Counted from the first letter of the stretch, positions 1-5,198 are shown. The stretch: DNA of 5,198 bases from Alphaproteobacteria bacterium (GCA_030039975.1 JASHUO010000521.1:1-5198); one strand, 5' to 3'. The notes: generated by a model from the sequence alone, not told the origin. Translations and numbers: made by a program.

Positions 1-1
1 G

Positions 2-57
2 CGGATACGTGCGGCTCTCGCGATTGCTACGCACGCTGACGCCGCCCTCGACGAACG

Positions 58-61
<4 letters not shown>
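2..61 (+). CDS. C-terminal end of an unidentified protein (5' truncated)
   Basis: Frame 2 of the plus strand is open from the window edge to a TAG at 59-61 and encodes 19 residues ending ATHADAALDER, an alanine-rich helical tail. It would be convergent with scoB: the two stop codons overlap in the tetranucleotide CTAG at 58-61, the plus gene using TAG 59-61 and scoB using the complement of CTA 58-60. Third-position G/C is only moderately high in this fragment and frame 3 is also open, so this is a tentative call. No family can be assigned from 19 residues. Confidence 0.35.
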
Positions 62-702
<641 letters not shown>

Positions 703-715
703 GTCTTCCTCCTTA
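703..715 (-). promoter_or_regulatory. Shine-Dalgarno of scoB starting on the scoA stop codon
   Basis: Read on the minus strand, the junction is TAAGGAGGAAGAC followed by ATG. The scoA stop TAA is the first part of TAAGGAGG, which is a near-complete complement of the 16S rRNA 3' end. A ribosome terminating on scoA therefore sits on the scoB initiation site. This fits the equal subunit production needed for an alpha2beta2 CoA-transferase. Confidence 0.8.
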
Positions 716-1420
716 CGAGGTGCGCTTGCGCACGGTGCGCTGCTCGATGAGCTTCTTCGGATGCTTCACATGCACGATGCGCTGCACGAAGATGCCGGGC
801 GTGATGATGTGGTCGGGCTCGATCTCGCCGGGCTCGACGAGATGCTCGACCTCGGCGACGGTGACCTTCGCCGCCGTCGCCATCATCGGATTGAAGTTCC
901 GCGCCGTCTTGCGATAGACGAGATTGCCTTCAGTGTCGCCCTTCCAGGCATGGACGATGGCGAGGTCGGCGACGAGGCCGCGTTCCATCACGTATTTCTC
1001 GCCGTCGAAGACGCGCACCTCCTTGCCTTCGGCGATCACCGTGCCGACGCCGGTCTTGGTGAAGAAAGCGGGAATGCCGGCGCCGCCGGCGCGGATGCGC
1101 TCGGCGAGCGTGCCTTGCGGATTGAATTCGAGCTCGAGCTCGCCGGCAAGAAATTGCTGTGCGAAGAGCTTGTTCTCGCCGACATAGGACGAGATCATCT
1201 TGCGGATCTGGCGGCTCTCGAGCAGCAATCCCAAGCCCGCGCCATCGACCCCGGCATTGTTGGAGACCACGGTCAAATGCTTGACGCCGGCGTCGCGCAC
1301 CGCATCGATCAGCGCCGCGGCAATGCCGCAGAGCCCGAAGCCGCCGGACATGATCATCATGCCGTCATGCAGCAAGCCCGCGAGCGCGGAATCGGCGCTG
1401 GGATAGACCTTGTTCACCAT
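713..1420 (-). CDS. scoA: Succinyl-CoA:3-ketoacid CoA-transferase subunit A
   Basis: This is the alpha subunit of the acetoacetate-activating CoA-transferase, 235 aa, a normal family length. Visible motifs are GGFGLCG (26-32), SNNAG (53-57), SSYVGEN (77-83), NPQGTLAERIRAGGAG (100-115), GDTEGNLVYRKTARNFNP (161-178) and ITPGIFVQRIV (206-216). The SSYVGEN segment is characteristic of SCOT enzymes and is absent from PcaI, which favours acetoacetate over 3-oxoadipate. The start chosen is the ATG at 1420 (MVNKVYPSAD), preceded by CAGGTCGATC as a weak SD. An in-frame ATG at 1504 would add 28 Arg-rich residues with no family resemblance and would cover the probable promoter. One oddity: the family signature GGFxxxGxP reads GGFGLCGIA here, with Ala34 in place of Pro. 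The gene is followed 10 nt later by scoB and is divergent from the SDR gene. Confidence 0.94.
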   Translation of the reverse strand: MVNKVYPSADSALAGLLHDGMMIMSGGFGLCGIAAALIDAVRDAGVKHLTVVSNNAGVDGAGLGLLLESRQIRKMISSYVGENKLFAQQFLAGELELEFNPQGTLAERIRAGGAGIPAFFTKTGVGTVIAEGKEVRVFDGEKYVMERGLVADLAIVHAWKGDTEGNLVYRKTARNFNPMMATAAKVTVAEVEHLVEPGEIEPDHIITPGIFVQRIVHVKHPKKLIEQRTVRKRTS

Positions 1421-1459
1421 GATCGACCTGCTTTCGCGCGGGCGCCGCCGCGCTTCCCG

Positions 1460-1474
1460 GAGGGGCCACCCCTC
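1460..1474. promoter_or_regulatory. Perfect inverted repeat, candidate operator of scoAB
   Basis: GAGGGG-CCA-CCCCTC is a perfect 6-bp inverted repeat with a 3-nt centre. It lies 40-54 nt upstream of the scoA ATG and just downstream of the proposed -10 box, so the predicted transcription start falls inside it. That position suits a repressor site. Seen: the symmetry. Inferred: any regulatory role. In such GC-rich DNA a short symmetric element may be chance, and a 5'UTR hairpin is an alternative. Confidence 0.3.
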
Positions 1475-1475
1475 G

Positions 1476-1504
1476 GACATAGCACGGTCTTTCGCCGCCG
1501 CCAA
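1476..1504 (-). promoter_or_regulatory. Possible sigma-70-type promoter of scoAB
   Basis: On the minus strand TTGGCG (1499-1504), a 17-bp spacer and TATGTC (1476-1481) resemble -35 and -10 boxes. The predicted start would be near 1469, about 50 nt before the scoA ATG. The -35 matches TTG and the -10 matches TAT of the consensus, so this is suggestive only. It is the only reasonably spaced candidate I found for scoAB in the 158-bp divergent gap 1421-1578. No convincing promoter for the plus-strand SDR gene was found there. Confidence 0.3.
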
Positions 1505-1578
1505 CCCGTTCCCCAGCTCTATCGCACGCCCGCGGCCGATCTGCTAAGCATGCCGCCGCCAAGGACAGGGAGGACGGC

Positions 1579-2340
1579 ATGGAGCTGAACGGTCAGGCAG
1601 CGCTGGTCACCGGCGGCGGTTCGGGGCTGGGCGCGGCGACAGCGCGCGCGCTGGCGAAGGCGGGCGCCAAGGTTGCGGTGCTCGACATCAACGAGGAGAA
1701 TGCGCGGAAGGTGGCGGGCGAGATCGCCGGCGTCGCCGTGAAATGCGACGTCGCGGACGCCAAAAGCGCCGAGGAGGCGGTGGCGAAAGCGCGCGCGGCG
1801 CAGGGCCCGGCGCGGGTGCTGATCAACTGCGCCGGCATCGGCATCGGCATGCGCATCGTCGGCCGCGACGGGCCGCATCCGCTCGACCAGTTCAGCCGCG
1901 TCATCAACGTCAACCTGATCGGCAGCTTCAACCTGATGCGGCTCGCCGCCGTCGACATGCAGAAGCTCGAGCCGCTGGCCGAGGGCGAGCGCGGCGTCAT
2001 CATCTCCACCGCTTCGGTTGCCGCCTTCGAAGGGCAGATCGGCCAGGCCGCCTACTCGGCCTCGAAAGGCGGCATTGTCGCGCTCACCATGCCGGCGGCG
2101 CGCGAATTCGCGCCGATGGGCGTCCGCGTCAACACCATCGCGCCGGGGCTGTTCGCGACGCCGCTGATGGCGAGCCTGCCGCCGGCGGTGCAGGAGAGCC
2201 TCGGCAAATCCGTGCCCTTCCCGCAACGCCTCGGCCGACCCGAGGAATATGCGCGGCTCGTGCTCGACATCATCGCCAACCCGATGCTGAACGGCGAGAC
2301 CATCCGCCTCGATGGTGCGTTGCGGATGCAGCCGAAGTGA
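1579..2340 (+). CDS. HSD10-like short-chain dehydrogenase (3-hydroxyacyl-CoA dehydrogenase type II)
   Basis: This 253-aa classical SDR oxidises a 3-hydroxyacyl-CoA, probably 2-methyl-3-hydroxybutyryl-CoA or 3-hydroxybutyryl-CoA, with NAD+. The Rossmann glycine motif is TGGGSGLG (11-18). Asp36 after the second strand indicates NAD(H) rather than NADP(H). NCAG lies at 83-86, and the catalytic tetrad is Asn112, Ser146, Tyr159 and Lys163 (YSASK). The segments STASVAAFEGQIGQAAYSAS (143-162), TIAPGLFATPL (186-196) and the C-terminal NGETIRLDGALRMQP are near-identical in my memory to human HSD17B10, which separates it from generic FabG-like SDRs. The ATG is preceded by GGGAGG five nt upstream. It is divergent from scoAB: this enzyme makes the acetoacetyl-CoA-type product whose free acid the CoA-transferase activates, consistent with isoleucine or short-chain fatty acid breakdown. 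Confidence 0.92.
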   Translation: MELNGQAALVTGGGSGLGAATARALAKAGAKVAVLDINEENARKVAGEIAGVAVKCDVADAKSAEEAVAKARAAQGPARVLINCAGIGIGMRIVGRDGPHPLDQFSRVINVNLIGSFNLMRLAAVDMQKLEPLAEGERGVIISTASVAAFEGQIGQAAYSASKGGIVALTMPAAREFAPMGVRVNTIAPGLFATPLMASLPPAVQESLGKSVPFPQRLGRPEEYARLVLDIIANPMLNGETIRLDGALRMQPK

Positions 2341-2353
2341 GGCCGCGGAGTCG

Positions 2354-2424
2354 TCAGTTTTCAGTTTTCAGTTGTCAGTCAGGCGGCATCGAGACTGACA
2401 ACTGACGACTGACGACTGAAAACT
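2354..2424. repeat. Heptad (7-nt period) inverted repeat cluster
   Basis: The left half is built from 7-nt units: TCAGTTT, TCAGTTT, TCAGTTG, TCAGTCA (2354-2381). The right half is ACTGACA, ACTGACG, ACTGACG, ACTGAAA, ACT (2394-2424), the reverse-complement motif with the same period. The halves pair into a long hairpin in which the constant five bases of each heptad match and the variable bases partly mismatch. The element fills almost the whole 85-bp gap between the SDR stop and the convergent phhB stop, ending 1 nt before the latter. The base composition is clearly less GC-rich than the neighbouring genes, suggesting an inserted or amplified element. It is reminiscent of short tandemly repeated heptanucleotides in cyanobacteria; that comparison is from memory. 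Confidence 0.85.
2368..2405. terminator. Hairpin core between convergent genes, possible bidirectional terminator
   Basis: A perfect 13-bp stem (2368-2380 paired with 2393-2405) encloses the 12-nt loop AGGCGGCATCGA. It lies between the stops of the SDR gene (2340) and phhB (2426), where a two-way terminator or 3'-end stabiliser is expected. No run of T follows on either strand, so it is not a textbook intrinsic terminator. Confidence 0.45.
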
Positions 2425-2425
2425 C

Positions 2426-2731
2426 TCAACCCTTATCTCGCGCCGGGGCGAGCTCGTCGACGGCGTGGGCGAAGCGGATGTCGCGCTCGGAGAGGCCGCC
2501 GGCATCGTGGGTCGTCAGGATGACCTCGACCCGATTGTAGACGTTGAACCATTCCGGATGATGGTTCATCTTTTCGGCGATGAGCGCCACCTGGCTCATA
2601 AAACCCCAGGCCTCGATGAAATTGCCGAAGTGATAGGTCTTGCGGATGGCGTCGCGATCTTCGACCTCGGACCAGCCGTGGATATCCTTGAGCGCCGATT
2701 TGCGCGCGGCGCCTGCCAGTCTCTCGACCAT
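2426..2731 (-). CDS. phhB: Pterin-4a-carbinolamine dehydratase
   Basis: This 101-aa protein matches the usual PCD/DCoH length. The enzyme dehydrates 4a-hydroxytetrahydropterin to quinonoid dihydropterin, supporting phenylalanine hydroxylase and possibly other pterin users in the cytoplasm. The signature EKMNHHPEW (53-61) is followed by Tyr65 and ILTTH (71-75). His57, His58 and His75 have the spacing of the catalytic histidines of the mammalian enzyme (61, 62, 79). FHFGNF-like and AWGFM segments (34-45) also fit. The start at 2731 is chosen because GGGAGG lies 6 nt upstream; the in-frame ATG at 2758 has no SD, and the longer open frame upstream runs antisense through the metallopeptidase gene. 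No phenylalanine hydroxylase gene is adjacent, so the partner must be elsewhere. It is divergent from the metallopeptidase with a 66-bp gap. Confidence 0.92.
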   Translation of the reverse strand: MVERLAGAARKSALKDIHGWSEVEDRDAIRKTYHFGNFIEAWGFMSQVALIAEKMNHHPEWFNVYNRVEVILTTHDAGGLSERDIRFAHAVDELAPARDKG

Positions 2732-2797
2732 GCCCTGCCTCCCATGGGTGAGCCCCATTGCAGCAGGAGTGGCGGATCGCAAGAAGGAGATCAAGCC

Positions 2798-3193
2798 ATG
2801 AGCGAATTCGGTCCGCCGCCGAGCCTCGGCGATCTCGAGCTCCTCGCCGAGCGCGCGCTCGCGACCGTGCCGGCGGCGCTGAAGCGCCATATGGGCCGCG
2901 TCGTCATCCGCGTCGACGAGTTTCCCGACGAAGAGACCGAGCGCGAGATGGATCTGGCGAGTCCGTTCGACATCCTCGGCCTTTATCGCGGCGTGGCGCT
3001 GCCGCATCAGAGCGTCATGGATCCGCGTGCCGAGCCGGAGCTCATTTTCCTCTATCGCCGCCCGATCCTCGATTATTGGTGCGAGACCGGCGAGCCACTC
3101 CCGGCCGTGGTGCGCCATGTGCTGATCCACGAGATTGGCCACCATTTCGGCTTCAGCGACGAGGATATGGAGCGGATCGAGCGGGAGGCGTAG
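2798..3193 (+). CDS. Small zincin-type metallopeptidase family protein (PF06262-like)
   Basis: This 131-aa protein has the minimal zincin signature HEIGHHFGFSD at 111-121. His111 and His115 are predicted zinc ligands, Glu112 the general base, and Asp121 is in the HExxHxxGxxD position of a third ligand. Before it come VVIRVDEFPDE (35-45) and LGLYRGVALP (60-69), then a strand-like ELIFLYRRPILDYW (81-94), the order seen in the family formerly called DUF1025. There is no signal peptide or membrane segment, so a cytoplasmic location is expected. The biological substrate of the family is unknown to me. AAGGAGA at 2784-2790, 7 nt before the ATG, decides this start; the open frame extends upstream to 2465 but runs antisense through phhB. 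It is convergent with the UDG-like gene, with 58 bp between stops and no clear terminator hairpin. Confidence 0.88.
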   Translation: MSEFGPPPSLGDLELLAERALATVPAALKRHMGRVVIRVDEFPDEETEREMDLASPFDILGLYRGVALPHQSVMDPRAEPELIFLYRRPILDYWCETGEPLPAVVRHVLIHEIGHHFGFSDEDMERIEREA

Positions 3194-3251
3194 GATGCGT
3201 CAACGGCGGCGTCCGGATCGCAAGCACAACCTTGATTGAGCGCGTAAACCC

Positions 3252-3857
3252 CTACCTCAGCGCCGCGACGCGCCGGCGCAGCTCCGGCAGAACCTCGGCG
3301 GCGAACCACGGGTTCTTTTTCTCCCACAGCGTCGTTCGCCAGCTCGGATGCGGCAGCGGCAGGAAGTCCGGCAGGTAGTCGCGCCAGGCGCGGACCGTCT
3401 CGGTCATGCTCGGCCGCTTCTCGCCCTTGAGGTAGTAGTCGATGGCATAGGAGCCGACCAGCAAGGTGAGCGCAATGCGCGGCCAGAGCGCGCGAACGCG
3501 CTCGTGCCAGAGCGGCGCGCATTCCGGCCGCGGCGGCAGATCGCCGCCGCGCTCGTAGCGACCGGGATAGCAGAATCCCATCGGCAGGATGGCGATGCGG
3601 CTTTCGTCGTAGAAAGCGTCGCGATCGACGCCCAGCCACGCGCGCAGCCGGTCGCCGCTGCGGTCGTTGAAGGAGAGGCCGGTCTCGTGCACTTTCGTAC
3701 CCGGCGCCTGGCTGGTGATGAGGAGCCGCGCTGTCGGCAGCCCGCGCACCACCGGCCGCGGCCCGAGCGGCAGATGCGGCGCGCAGACGGTGCAGGCGCG
3801 CAGCTCGGCGAGAACGCTGTCGAACGAGTCCTTGCGTGCAAGTGGCAGGGCGCGCAC
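3252..3857 (-). CDS. Uracil-DNA glycosylase superfamily protein with four-Cys (Fe-S-like) pattern
   Basis: This 201-aa protein of the UDG fold probably removes uracil or a related damaged base from DNA. Motif 1 is SQAPG (49-53), where relatives usually have GQAPG or GEAPG. Motif 2 is HPSWR (170-174). Four cysteines, Cys22 and Cys25 (CTVC), Cys96 (GFCYPG) and Cys113 (RPECAP), have the C-x2-C-x70-C-x16-C spacing of the [4Fe-4S] ligands in family 4 UDGs, and they sit at equivalent places relative to motif 1. FNDRSGDRLRAWLG (63-76) and LPMGFCYPG (91-99) are characteristic of an uncharacterised proteobacterial branch. The start is GTG, the codon immediately after the TAA of the upstream dioxygenase gene and in its frame; no SD is visible, so translation probably depends on reinitiation. 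No other usual start lies before the CxxC. Activity and subfamily are not established. Confidence 0.82.
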   Translation of the reverse strand: MRALPLARKDSFDSVLAELRACTVCAPHLPLGPRPVVRGLPTARLLITSQAPGTKVHETGLSFNDRSGDRLRAWLGVDRDAFYDESRIAILPMGFCYPGRYERGGDLPPRPECAPLWHERVRALWPRIALTLLVGSYAIDYYLKGEKRPSMTETVRAWRDYLPDFLPLPHPSWRTTLWEKKNPWFAAEVLPELRRRVAALR

Positions 3858-4754
3858 TTACGCCGCCGCGGTGCCGCGCTCGCGCTCGACCGAGTTGAGC
3901 TCGTCGGAGACGGTGGTGCGGTGCATGTCGCGGCGGTAGCGCGTGTCGTCATAGGGCCGGCCGCGATGCATGGTGCAGCGATCATCCCACATCACGAGAT
4001 CGCCGACACGCCAGCGATGCTGATAGACGAAGCGTGGCTCGGTCGCGAAAGCGATCAGCTCCTCGATCAGCTTGCGCCCTTCTTCCACCGGCCAACCGAC
4101 GATATGCGAGGCGTGCGACGCGAGGTAGAGCGTCTTGCGGCCGGAGCCGGGATGGCGCCGCACCAGCAGCTGCGGCACCGGCGGCAGCTCGCGCCCGATC
4201 TCCTCGTTGAACTCCCTGAAGCCGATGAGCGAGCGCGAGCGGAAGATGCTGTGCTCGACGACGAGGCCGTCGAGGGCGCGCTTCTTCTCCTCGGGCAGCG
4301 CGTCATAGGCAGCGCGCATATCGGCGAATTCGGTCTCGCCGCCGGCCGGCGGGATCTCGCGCGCCGACAGGAGCGAGCAGCGCGCCGGCACGTATTTGAA
4401 CGAGCTGTCGGTGTGCCAGAGCTGGTTGCCGCGGTTGAACAGCAGCCGCTGGTCGGCGGCCGTCATGACGCGGCCTTCGGGATCGAGATTGGAGATGTCG
4501 GCGATCTCGGGCCGGCCGAGGCGCGACTTCTTGCTGCCGGCATATTCGGGGCTGGTCTCGAGCGGACCGAAGAGGCGCGAAAAGGCGATCTGCTGATCGT
4601 CGGTGAGAGGCTGGCCGGGAAAGACCAGCACCGCGTGGCGGTGGAAGGCGCGCTCGATCTCGGCGAATTCCTCCGCCCCCAGGGGGTTCGCGAGATCGGT
4701 GCCGGTCACCTCGGCGCCGAGATGCGGATGAAGCGGCGTCACGCGGATGGCCAT
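3858..4754 (-). CDS. TfdA/TauD-family Fe(II)/2-oxoglutarate-dependent dioxygenase
   Basis: This 298-aa non-haem iron oxygenase couples 2-oxoglutarate decarboxylation to hydroxylation of a probably carboxylate- or sulfonate-bearing substrate in the cytoplasm. The facial triad is His114, Asp116 (WHTDSSF) and His263 (CTMHRGRPYD). Thr141 and Arg274 correspond to the 2-oxoglutarate-binding Thr and Arg of the 2,4-D dioxygenase TfdA. Further shared blocks are VLVFPGQPLTDDQQIAFSR (42-60), DMRAAYDALP (145-154), HASHIVGWPVEEGR (214-227) and HRWRVGDLVMWDDRC (246-260). By alignment from memory, basic residues proposed to bind 2,4-D in TfdA are altered (Lys71 to Tyr, Lys95 to Arg, Arg278 to His), so the substrate may differ. 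The ATG at 4754 follows AGGGAGG by 6 nt. It is the first gene of a pair with the UDG-like gene. A TfdA-alpha-type or a generic catabolic dioxygenase are the main alternatives. Confidence 0.9.
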   Translation of the reverse strand: MAIRVTPLHPHLGAEVTGTDLANPLGAEEFAEIERAFHRHAVLVFPGQPLTDDQQIAFSRLFGPLETSPEYAGSKKSRLGRPEIADISNLDPEGRVMTAADQRLLFNRGNQLWHTDSSFKYVPARCSLLSAREIPPAGGETEFADMRAAYDALPEEKKRALDGLVVEHSIFRSRSLIGFREFNEEIGRELPPVPQLLVRRHPGSGRKTLYLASHASHIVGWPVEEGRKLIEELIAFATEPRFVYQHRWRVGDLVMWDDRCTMHRGRPYDDTRYRRDMHRTTVSDELNSVERERGTAAA

Positions 4755-4775
4755 GTCTGCCTCCCTTCGCGCTGC

Positions 4776-4804
4776 AGTATGCCGTCGCGGCGGGTCGCCT
4801 TCAA
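4776..4804 (-). promoter_or_regulatory. Sigma-70-like promoter of the dioxygenase gene
   Basis: On the minus strand TTGAAG (4799-4804), a 17-bp spacer and CATACT (4776-4781) resemble -35 and -10 boxes, each matching four of six consensus positions. The predicted start is near 4769, leaving a leader of roughly 15 nt with the SD AGGGAGG just before the ATG at 4754. This is the best-scoring promoter by eye in the window. Confidence 0.45.
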
Positions 4805-4817
4805 TGCGACGGCAACC

Positions 4818-4843
4818 GGAACGTCCTTTGAGCGGCCGCTGTT
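4818..4843 (+). promoter_or_regulatory. EcfG-type general stress promoter of the DUF3309 gene
   Basis: GGAAC (4818-4822) is followed after 17 nt by TGTT (4840-4843), or 19 nt before the TT. This fits the alphaproteobacterial EcfG/RpoE2 consensus GGAAC-N17-CGTT (or GGAAC-N18/19-TT), with one mismatch in the -10. The gene start at 4883 lies about 40 nt downstream, a suitable distance. The spacer contains the palindrome GCGGCCGC. The intergenic position and correct orientation support it; the element has not been tested. Confidence 0.5.
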
Positions 4844-4882
4844 GTCTCGACGAAGAACATCTGACGCTTTGGAGGAAAGCCT

Positions 4883-5038
4883 GTGCTTGGCACGATTCTG
4901 CTGATAATTGTCATCATCTTGCTGATTGGTGCGCTCCCGAGCTGGCCCTACAGCGCCGGCTGGGGCTATTACCCCAGCAGCGGCCTCGGCCTGCTGCTCA
5001 TCATTGTCATCGTCCTGCTGGTGGCCGGACGGATATAG
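4883..5038 (+). CDS. DUF3309 family small membrane protein
   Basis: This 51-aa open frame starts with GTG. GGAGG at 4871-4875 is 7 nt upstream, an excellent SD. The protein begins LGTILLIIVIILLIGALP, a first membrane segment (about residues 2-18), followed by a short aromatic loop SWPYSAGWGYYPSSG (20-34) and a second segment GLGLLLIIVIVLLVAG (34-49), ending GRI. Length, the two-helix hairpin, the LP-W-P loop with a GYxPS core and the GRI terminus match the DUF3309 family, common in Hyphomicrobiales and of unknown function. It is likely an inner-membrane mini-protein with few charges. The upstream EcfG-like promoter suggests stress or stationary-phase expression (inference). It stands alone: divergent from the dioxygenase gene and convergent with the partial gene at 5064. 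Its GTG start makes it easy to miss. Confidence 0.88.
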   Translation: MLGTILLIIVIILLIGALPSWPYSAGWGYYPSSGLGLLLIIVIVLLVAGRI

Positions 5039-5063
5039 TGGTCAAGACGGCGATGCGGTTTCG

Positions 5064-5198
5064 CTAACCGCCCCAGCGCCAGCGCGGCGGCTCACCGGTG
5101 GCCCAGGCAATCGCGGCCACCGCGCCGCCAAGGACCGCGTTCCATAGGACGAACAGCAGGCTGGCGAGACGCGGGTCCGCGCCTGCGCCGATCTCGTG
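5064..5198 (-). CDS. C-terminal part of an unidentified membrane protein (5' end outside window)
   Basis: The minus frame is open from the window edge to a TAG at 5064-5066, giving 44 residues. They include one hydrophobic segment (residues 11-33, LASLLFVLWN then AVLGGAVAAIAWA) and a short basic, Trp-rich tail ending PPRWRWGG. Third codon positions are overwhelmingly G or C, as in the real genes nearby. The hydrophobic stretch is long enough for one membrane helix; since the start is missing, others may precede it. I do not recognise a family. Its stop lies 25 nt beyond the convergent DUF3309 stop. Confidence 0.6.
   Translation of the reverse strand, partial: HEIGAGADPRLASLLFVLWNAVLGGAVAAIAWATGEPPRWRWGG

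Noticed and set aside
1421..1504. N-terminal extension of scoA by 28 residues to an ATG at 1504
   Set aside because: The extension is Arg-rich and unlike family members, and it covers the probable promoter and palindrome; the ATG at 1420 gives the normal family start.
1519..2226. A 235-codon minus-strand open frame across the SDR gene
   Set aside because: The plus-strand SDR has a full catalytic tetrad; the antisense product is Arg/His/Asp-rich shadow sequence.
2354..2424. CRISPR array
   Set aside because: Units are 7 nt without spacers and the two halves are inverted relative to each other; no cas genes are present.
2744..2758. Short dyad ATGGG-TGAGC-CCCAT in the phhB/metallopeptidase gap
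   Set aside because: Only 5-bp arms, partly overlapping the phhB SD region; easily chance in this composition.
2465..2797. N-terminal extension of the metallopeptidase
   Set aside because: It is antisense to phhB; AAGGAGA before the ATG at 2798 marks the real start.
2732..3145. Long N-terminal extension of phhB
   Set aside because: It runs antisense through the metallopeptidase gene; the ATG at 2731 has a good SD and gives the usual PCD length.
3194..3251. Terminator between the convergent metallopeptidase and UDG-like genes
   Set aside because: I found no stable stem with a T-run in these 58 bp.
3348..4904. A 518-codon plus-strand open frame antisense to the UDG-like and dioxygenase genes
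   Set aside because: It is the GC-rich antisense shadow of two genes with clear motifs; its translation is Arg/Ala/His-rich, has no recognisable domain and no SD at its start.

Overview
The window is high-GC chromosomal DNA that looks alphaproteobacterial, most likely Hyphomicrobiales (the Bradyrhizobium, Rhodopseudomonas and Methylobacterium neighbourhood). The evidence is the strong G/C preference at third codon positions, the protein variants recognised, a DUF3309 mini-protein gene, and an EcfG-like promoter (GGAAC then TT). No phage, IS, CRISPR or RNA gene was found. The genes are short housekeeping or catabolic units that switch strand often.

Region 1 (1-2340) is short-chain acyl-CoA and ketone-body metabolism. 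On the minus strand, scoA (713-1420) and scoB (58-702) encode the two subunits of a succinyl-CoA:3-ketoacid CoA-transferase, tightly coupled by a Shine-Dalgarno sequence that starts on the scoA stop codon. Divergent from them on the plus strand is an HSD10-like SDR (1579-2340), a 3-hydroxyacyl-CoA / 2-methyl-3-hydroxybutyryl-CoA dehydrogenase. Both arms lead to (2-methyl)acetoacetyl-CoA, so the divergent pair makes metabolic sense (isoleucine, fatty acid, 3-hydroxybutyrate or acetoacetate use). The 158-bp gap between them holds a possible scoA promoter with a perfect GAGGGG/CCCCTC palindrome at its predicted start point. The last bases of a probable plus-strand gene end at 61 and share a CTAG with the scoB stop.

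Region 2 (2341-2425) is a convergent intergenic spacer filled by a 7-nt periodic repeat (TCAGTTN on the left, ACTGACN on the right) that folds into a long hairpin with a perfect 13-bp core.

Region 3 (2426-3193) holds a divergent pair: pterin-4a-carbinolamine dehydratase (minus) and a small HExxH zincin of the PF06262 type (plus).

Region 4 (3252-4754) is a minus-strand two-gene unit: a TfdA-type Fe(II)/2-oxoglutarate dioxygenase followed by a uracil-DNA-glycosylase-superfamily protein with four cysteines spaced like an Fe-S cluster site. The dioxygenase stop (TAA) and the glycosylase start (GTG) are adjacent codons in the same frame. A sigma-70-like promoter precedes the pair.

Region 5 (4755-5198) holds a 51-aa GTG-started DUF3309 membrane mini-protein, preceded by a good SD and an EcfG-like general stress promoter, and then the C-terminal end of an unidentified minus-strand membrane protein that runs off the window.

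I see no convincing new multi-gene system. The best leads are the heptad hairpin, the stress-promoter/DUF3309 unit, and the TAA|GTG dioxygenase-glycosylase junction.
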